Assembly (NCBI GenBank): GCA_900553265.1 | Contig: USDD01000089.1 | Coordinates: 1-10,335 of the forward strand | Source of the DNA: an uncultured Eubacteriales bacterium | Lineage (GTDB): Bacteria; Bacillota; Clostridia; Christensenellales; Aristaeellaceae | Length of the DNA stretch: 10,335 nt | Direction: 5' to 3' | Part shown: positions 6,752-10,335 of the stretch, piece by piece | How the letters are laid out: every line of letters starts with the position of its first letter | Position numbering within the stretch: position 1 is the first letter of the stretch | The notes under the pieces: generated by a model | What the model was told of the DNA's origin: nothing | The model's input: only the letters and a program-made list of their open reading frames with translations | Database searches by the model: none | Position numbers and translations under genes: made by a program

Positions 6752-6780
6752 TGCGTTCGGTTCAAACGGATGATATCATC
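6752..6780 (+). promoter_or_regulatory. Promoter of operon B with a palindromic -10 region
   Basis: TTGCGT (6752-6757), 17 bases and TATCAT (6775-6780), with TG at 6772-6773, make an extended -10 promoter with start near 6787. The -10 box is embedded in a perfect 12-bp palindrome GATGATATCATC (6770-6781), which could bind a dimeric protein. The weaker -35 and -10 boxes than in operon A suit a promoter that needs an activator. Confidence 0.6.
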
Positions 6781-6812
6781 AATGCAGATTTTCGAGAGGG
6801 GACGACACATAA

Positions 6813-7745
6813 ATGCTGAAAAAACAAACCGCCCCCCGCGGCGGCCTGCTGGGCAGAATATGGAAAAAGAGGGCGCTGTACTGCATGCTCGCGATTCCGC
6901 TGGCGCTGCTGGTGATCTTCAAATACCTGCCCATCTACGGCGTGCAGATCGCCTTTCGGGACTATCTTCCGGGTCGGAGCATCGCCGAATCGCCCTGGGT
7001 GGGCTGGAAGTACTTCGTCAAGTTTTTCAGCGGCGTGAAGTTCTGGCCGGTGCTGCGCAACACGCTGGCCATCGGCCTGTACAGCGTGGCGGTGTTTCCC
7101 TGCGCGGTGATTCTGGCGCTGGGGCTGAACTACCTGTCGTCCAAAGGCTTCCGCAAGACGGTGCAGATGATTTCCTATCTGCCGCACTTCATCACCACGG
7201 TGGTCATGTGCAGCATCATCCTGCAATTCTTCGACGCAAAGAACGGCATGTTCAACGCGCTGACGGCGGTGTTCGGCGTCGCGCCGAAGAACCACATGGG
7301 TGACGCGGGCGCGTTCTATCATATTTACATTTGGACGAGCGTCTGGCAGGACGTGGGCTATGCGTCCATTATTTACGTCGCCGCGCTGGCGGGTATCTCC
7401 ACCGAGCTGCATGAGGCGGCCATCATCGACGGTGCGACCATTCTCCAGCGCGTCTGGTATGTGGATCTGCCGGGCATTCTGCCGACGATCTGCATCATGC
7501 TCATTATGCGCTGCGGACAGGTGCTCAACGTGGGTTATGAGAAGGTCTATCTGCTTCAGAATGCCATGAATCTGAATGCCTCCGAGGTCATCAACACCTA
7601 CGTCTACAAGCAGGGACTGAGCAGCGGCCTGCCCCAGTATTCGCTGGCGACGGCCATCGGCCTGTTCGTATCCGTGGTCAATCTCATCGTGCTGGCGGCC
7701 GTCAACCGGCTGTCGGCGTCCGTTTCCGGCAATTCGCTGTGGTAA
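6813..7745 (+). CDS. Carbohydrate ABC transporter permease, LplB/YteP type (operon B)
   Basis: This 310-residue integral membrane protein is the counterpart of the permease at 114 in the second importer. YLPIYGVQIAFRDY (38-51) marks the LplB/YteP subgroup. The ATPase coupling loop is textbook: E201-A202-A203, D206-G207-A208, then DLPGILP (218-224). Membrane segments lie at about 22-40, 85-107, 120-140, 168-192, 222-240 and 277-298. ATG 6813 follows AGGGG (6797-6801), 11 bases away. It is the first gene of operon B; the next gene's ribosome binding site overlaps its stop codon, so the two are translated together. Family certain, substrate unknown. Confidence 0.96.
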   Translation: MLKKQTAPRGGLLGRIWKKRALYCMLAIPLALLVIFKYLPIYGVQIAFRDYLPGRSIAESPWVGWKYFVKFFSGVKFWPVLRNTLAIGLYSVAVFPCAVILALGLNYLSSKGFRKTVQMISYLPHFITTVVMCSIILQFFDAKNGMFNALTAVFGVAPKNHMGDAGAFYHIYIWTSVWQDVGYASIIYVAALAGISTELHEAAIIDGATILQRVWYVDLPGILPTICIMLIMRCGQVLNVGYEKVYLLQNAMNLNASEVINTYVYKQGLSSGLPQYSLATAIGLFVSVVNLIVLAAVNRLSASVSGNSLW

Positions 7746-7750
7746 GGAGG
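7744..7750 (+). promoter_or_regulatory. Ribosome binding site overlapping the stop of the upstream permease
   Basis: AAGGAGG uses the last two bases of the TAA stop (7743-7745) and lies 7 bases before ATG 7758. This is a near-perfect site and suggests translational coupling of the two permease subunits, which are needed in equal amounts. Confidence 0.85.
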
Positions 7751-7757
7751 CGCGAGA

Positions 7758-8654
7758 ATGAAGGAAAAAACCGTAATGCGCGGCTGCGCACAGGATCGCG
7801 CGCTTCTGGGCGTGAACGCCGTGCTGATGGCGGTCTTCGCGATCATCATCGCTTATCCGCTGCTGTTTATCGTGTTCGCCTCGTTTGAGGGCAGCTCGGC
7901 CACCATGTCCCTGTCGCTGCTGCCGAAGAAATGGACGCTGGCGGGCTATCGGGCGGTGGCCGAATACCGCTGGGTCTGGGTGGGCTATCTGAATTCCGCC
8001 ATCTATACGGCGCTGGGCACGGTCATCGGCCTGGTGGTGTGCATTCTGGCGGCCTATCCCCTCGCGCAGGGCGATCTGCCCGGGCATGGATGGATCATGG
8101 GCCTGTTCCTGTTCACCATGTACTTCGGCGGCGGCCTGATTCCCACCTATCTGAACATTCGCAATCTGGGCATGCTGGATACCCTCTGGTCGCTGGTGCT
8201 GCCCGGCGCGGTGAACGTCTACAACATGATCGTCATCCGCACCTACTTCAAGACCCAGATTCCCGCGGAGATGAAGGAGGCGGCGGAGCTGGACGGCTGC
8301 GGCGAATGGCGCTATCTGCTGCGCATCGTGCTGCCGCTGTCGGTGCCCATTCTGGCGGTGGTGGGGCTGTACTTCGCGGTGGGCTACTGGAACAGCTATT
8401 TCGACGCGATGATCTACATCGACACCCGGGCAAAGCTGCCGCTGTCGTGCTTCCTGCGGGATCTGCTGATCCTCAACGACAGCAGCGCCATGACGGCCAG
8501 CATGGATCCCGACGCCATCGTGTCCATGCAGGAGCGGCAGAACGTCATGCGCTATGCGCTGATTATGGTTTCTTCGCTGCCGATGTTTGCGCTGTATCCG
8601 TTCGTTCAGAAGTATTTCGTCAAGGGCATCATGGTCGGCGCGGTCAAGGGCTGA
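7758..8654 (+). CDS. Carbohydrate ABC transporter permease, YtcP/LplC type (operon B)
   Basis: This 298-residue protein is the second channel subunit of the operon B importer and the counterpart of the gene at 1082. GGGLIPTYL (124-132) matches the subgroup hallmark. The coupling loop has E174-A175-A176-E-L-D179-G180, then VLPLSVPIL (191-199). The C-terminus PFVQKYFVKGIMVGAVKG is the standard ending and closely matches its operon A counterpart. Membrane segments include about 17-42, 78-101, 111-132 and 190-210. It begins 12 bases after the previous stop, behind a strong ribosome binding site. Gene complete, substrate not readable. Confidence 0.96.
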   Translation: MKEKTVMRGCAQDRALLGVNAVLMAVFAIIIAYPLLFIVFASFEGSSATMSLSLLPKKWTLAGYRAVAEYRWVWVGYLNSAIYTALGTVIGLVVCILAAYPLAQGDLPGHGWIMGLFLFTMYFGGGLIPTYLNIRNLGMLDTLWSLVLPGAVNVYNMIVIRTYFKTQIPAEMKEAAELDGCGEWRYLLRIVLPLSVPILAVVGLYFAVGYWNSYFDAMIYIDTRAKLPLSCFLRDLLILNDSSAMTASMDPDAIVSMQERQNVMRYALIMVSSLPMFALYPFVQKYFVKGIMVGAVKG

Positions 8655-8699
8655 CGCGTGCTCCCGCGGCGATTTATGAAATTCGTGGATAAGAAGAAC

Positions 8700-8705
8700 A
8701 GGAGG
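8700..8705 (+). promoter_or_regulatory. Ribosome binding site that fixes the start of the operon B binding protein
   Basis: AGGAGG ends 6 bases before ATG 8712. The frame is open 18 codons further up to a GTG at 8658, but that region has no site and would put charged residues before the signal peptide, so 8712 is the start. Confidence 0.85.
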
Positions 8706-8711
8706 ATTCCC

Positions 8712-10307
8712 ATGAAGAAACTGTTTTCCCTGCTGATCGCGCTGGTTCTGGCGGCGCTGTGCCTGAGCGCCGTCGCCGAGCCTCTGGGCGAATTCCCCAT
8801 CGTGACCGAGCCCGCCGAGCTGAGCCTCTGGGTCGAGCAGCACCCCTCTGTGGAGGACTATGAGACCAATGAAATGACTAAGTGGTACGAGGAAAAGACC
8901 GGCGTGCACGTCAACTGGACGCAGGTGCCCTCCGCTGAACTGGGAACCAAGTTCAACCTGAGCATCGGCGGCGGCAACTACCCCGATATTTACACCTGCG
9001 CATTCACCACCGACCAGGTGATTCAGTACAGCCAGGCTGGCATTTTCCTGCCGCTGGACGACCTGATCGACCAGTACGCGCCCAACCTGAAGCTGGTTCT
9101 GGAGCAGCGCCCGGACATCCGCGAGGCCATCACCGCTCCGGACGGCCACATCTACTGCCTGTTCACCACGGATCCGGCGACCTATCTGCTCTGCCGGGAC
9201 AAGCTGTTCATCATGACCGACTGGCTCGACCAGTACTGCGCCGTCACGGGCAAGGAAGCGCCCGTCACCACGCAGGAATTTGAGGACATGCTCCTCTACT
9301 GGCGCGACAACGACATGAACGGCAACGGCAATGCCGGCGACGAGGTCGGCGTCATGGGCAGCTCCGGCGCGACCATCAACGCCGCCATCCGCTATCTGCT
9401 CAGCGCCTATCAGCTCATGCCCGAGGACGGCCTGCTGGCCGACGCGGACGGCAGCATCACCTTCGCGCCCGCGACGGACGCGTATCGCGAGGGCCTGAAG
9501 TGGATCAACCACCTCTACGAGGAGGGCCTGATCGCCGAGGAGACCTTCATTCAGGACGGCAACCAGCTCACCAGCGTGGTCAGCCGCGAGGACAAGGCCG
9601 AGCGCACCGTCGGCGCCTTCGGCGGCTTCTGGCAGGGCGTTGCGGCCAGTCCCGCGAGCATGACGAACGCCTACGACGTGTACGAGGCGCTCGCGCCGCT
9701 GGAGGGCCCCGCGGGCGTGCGCCAGAGCGCGACCACCGGCTATCTGCCGCTGACGCTGCGCGGCGCGATCACCTCTGCCTGCGAAAACCCCGAGGTCGCC
9801 ATGCGCTGGCTGGACTACTGGTTCAGCGAGGAGGGCATGGTCATGATCGACTACGGCTTCGAGGGCGTGAACTGGGAGTGGAACGACACCCCCGCCATCG
9901 ACGGAACCACCCCGTCCCGCTCCTTCCTGACAAGCCGCAACGAGATGCAGAACGTTCACTGGCAGGTCAACACCGTGCCCTACTACCGCACGGAGAAGTC
10001 CCTCTTCGGCCGCACGCCCACCGATCACGTGCCGTATCTCTACGCCGGCGCGAAGGTCTATGAGGACTACGAGACCAAGACCGGCTTCCCGCAGTTCGCG
10101 TGGTGCGACGATCTGGACATTCTGGCCGAGAACAACGAACTCAGAACCGTCATCAACGACTATGTACTCCAGACGCAGGTGCAGTTCATCACCGGCGCGG
10201 AGGACATCGACGACGACGCGGTCTGGGCGGGCTATCTGGATTCCCTCGCCGGTCTGCAGCTGGATCGCTATCTTGAGACGGTGAAGCTCATCAACTTCGG
10301 CGCGTAA
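8712..10307 (+). CDS. Extracellular solute-binding protein, LipO/YtcQ type (operon B)
   Basis: This 531-residue protein is the receptor of the second importer. The signal peptide has KK at 2-3, a hydrophobic core (4-17) and a likely cut after A22 (AVA, then EP). C17 exists but is preceded by Ala-Ala-Leu, which does not fit a lipobox (small residue just before Cys), so lipid attachment is doubtful. Mature features include IGGGNYPDIY (85-94), FIMTDWLDQY (166-175), an acidic loop DMNGNGNAGDEVG (201-213) that resembles a calcium-binding turn, and TGYLPLTLRG (342-351). Similarity to the operon A receptor is in architecture more than in detail, so the ligands probably differ. It starts 57 bases after the permease and ends 28 bases before the window edge; its terminator is not visible. 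Confidence 0.94.
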   Translation: MKKLFSLLIALVLAALCLSAVAEPLGEFPIVTEPAELSLWVEQHPSVEDYETNEMTKWYEEKTGVHVNWTQVPSAELGTKFNLSIGGGNYPDIYTCAFTTDQVIQYSQAGIFLPLDDLIDQYAPNLKLVLEQRPDIREAITAPDGHIYCLFTTDPATYLLCRDKLFIMTDWLDQYCAVTGKEAPVTTQEFEDMLLYWRDNDMNGNGNAGDEVGVMGSSGATINAAIRYLLSAYQLMPEDGLLADADGSITFAPATDAYREGLKWINHLYEEGLIAEETFIQDGNQLTSVVSREDKAERTVGAFGGFWQGVAASPASMTNAYDVYEALAPLEGPAGVRQSATTGYLPLTLRGAITSACENPEVAMRWLDYWFSEEGMVMIDYGFEGVNWEWNDTPAIDGTTPSRSFLTSRNEMQNVHWQVNTVPYYRTEKSLFGRTPTDHVPYLYAGAKVYEDYETKTGFPQFAWCDDLDILAENNELRTVINDYVLQTQVQFITGAEDIDDDAVWAGYLDSLAGLQLDRYLETVKLINFGA

Positions 10308-10335
10308 GCTGCGCGCATCGGGCGGCGCATTCCTG

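Noticed and set aside
8658..8711. Extended start (GTG 8658) for the operon B receptor
   Set aside because: AGGAGG at 8700-8705 is correctly placed for ATG 8712, where the signal peptide begins.
6762..10028. A 1088-codon open frame on the minus strand, antisense to operon B
   Set aside because: Its product is rich in His, Arg, Gly and Val with no domain or signal, as expected of the shadow of a GC-biased gene. The + strand holds three well-recognised transporter genes over the same bases.
10310..10329. TGCGC / GCGCA pair just after the last gene, a possible terminator for operon B
   Set aside because: The stem is only 5 bp and the window ends before any T run could be seen.
1..10335. CRISPR array, tRNA or rRNA gene, intact insertion sequence, toxin-antitoxin or defence genes
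   Set aside because: I looked for repeated spacers, cloverleaf folds and typical proteins on both strands and saw none.

Overview
The window looks like part of a chromosome from an anaerobic, gut-type member of the Bacillota (class Clostridia, moderately high GC). The reasons are the protein families (LplB/YtcP-type sugar permeases, large extracellular binding proteins, a membrane-anchored AraC regulator of the YesS type), strong purine-rich ribosome binding sites, and sigma-A promoters with extended -10 boxes. The lineage is inferred; no rRNA or tRNA is present to fix it.

Layout: (1) 49-3739, operon A on the + strand: promoter, two permease genes (114-1043 and 1082-1984), a secreted binding protein (2046-3692) and a strong terminator with a UUCG loop. 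(2) 3740-4237, about 500 bases without an intact gene, less GC-rich than its surroundings, holding a short peptide-coding remnant that resembles the C-terminus of a serine recombinase, and a larger inverted repeat. (3) 4238-6490 on the - strand, a 750-residue membrane-bound AraC-family regulator starting at TTG. A + strand terminator hairpin lies across its last codons. (4) 6491-6812, divergent control region: regulator promoter(s), a 66-bp two-hairpin element between 10-bp direct repeats, and the promoter of operon B. (5) 6813-10307, operon B on the + strand, with the same gene order as operon A: permease, permease, binding protein. Its end lies close to the window edge.

How it works together: each operon supplies the two membrane subunits and the extracellular receptor of a CUT1-type ABC importer, probably for oligosaccharides. 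Neither encodes an ATPase, so both probably share an MsmX/UgpC-type ATPase encoded elsewhere. The regulator has an extracellular sensor region between two membrane segments and a C-terminal DNA-binding domain. It likely senses a sugar outside the cell and controls the divergent operon B, and possibly operon A. The nearest well-known analogue is the Bacillus subtilis YtcQ-YteP-YtcP importer with the regulator YesS (rhamnogalacturonan fragments), but there is no enzyme gene here to identify the substrate.

I found no CRISPR array, RNA gene, intact insertion sequence or clearly new system. The most unusual items are the two-hairpin element in the regulator's leader, the absence of a lipobox in both binding proteins, and the possible recombinase remnant.
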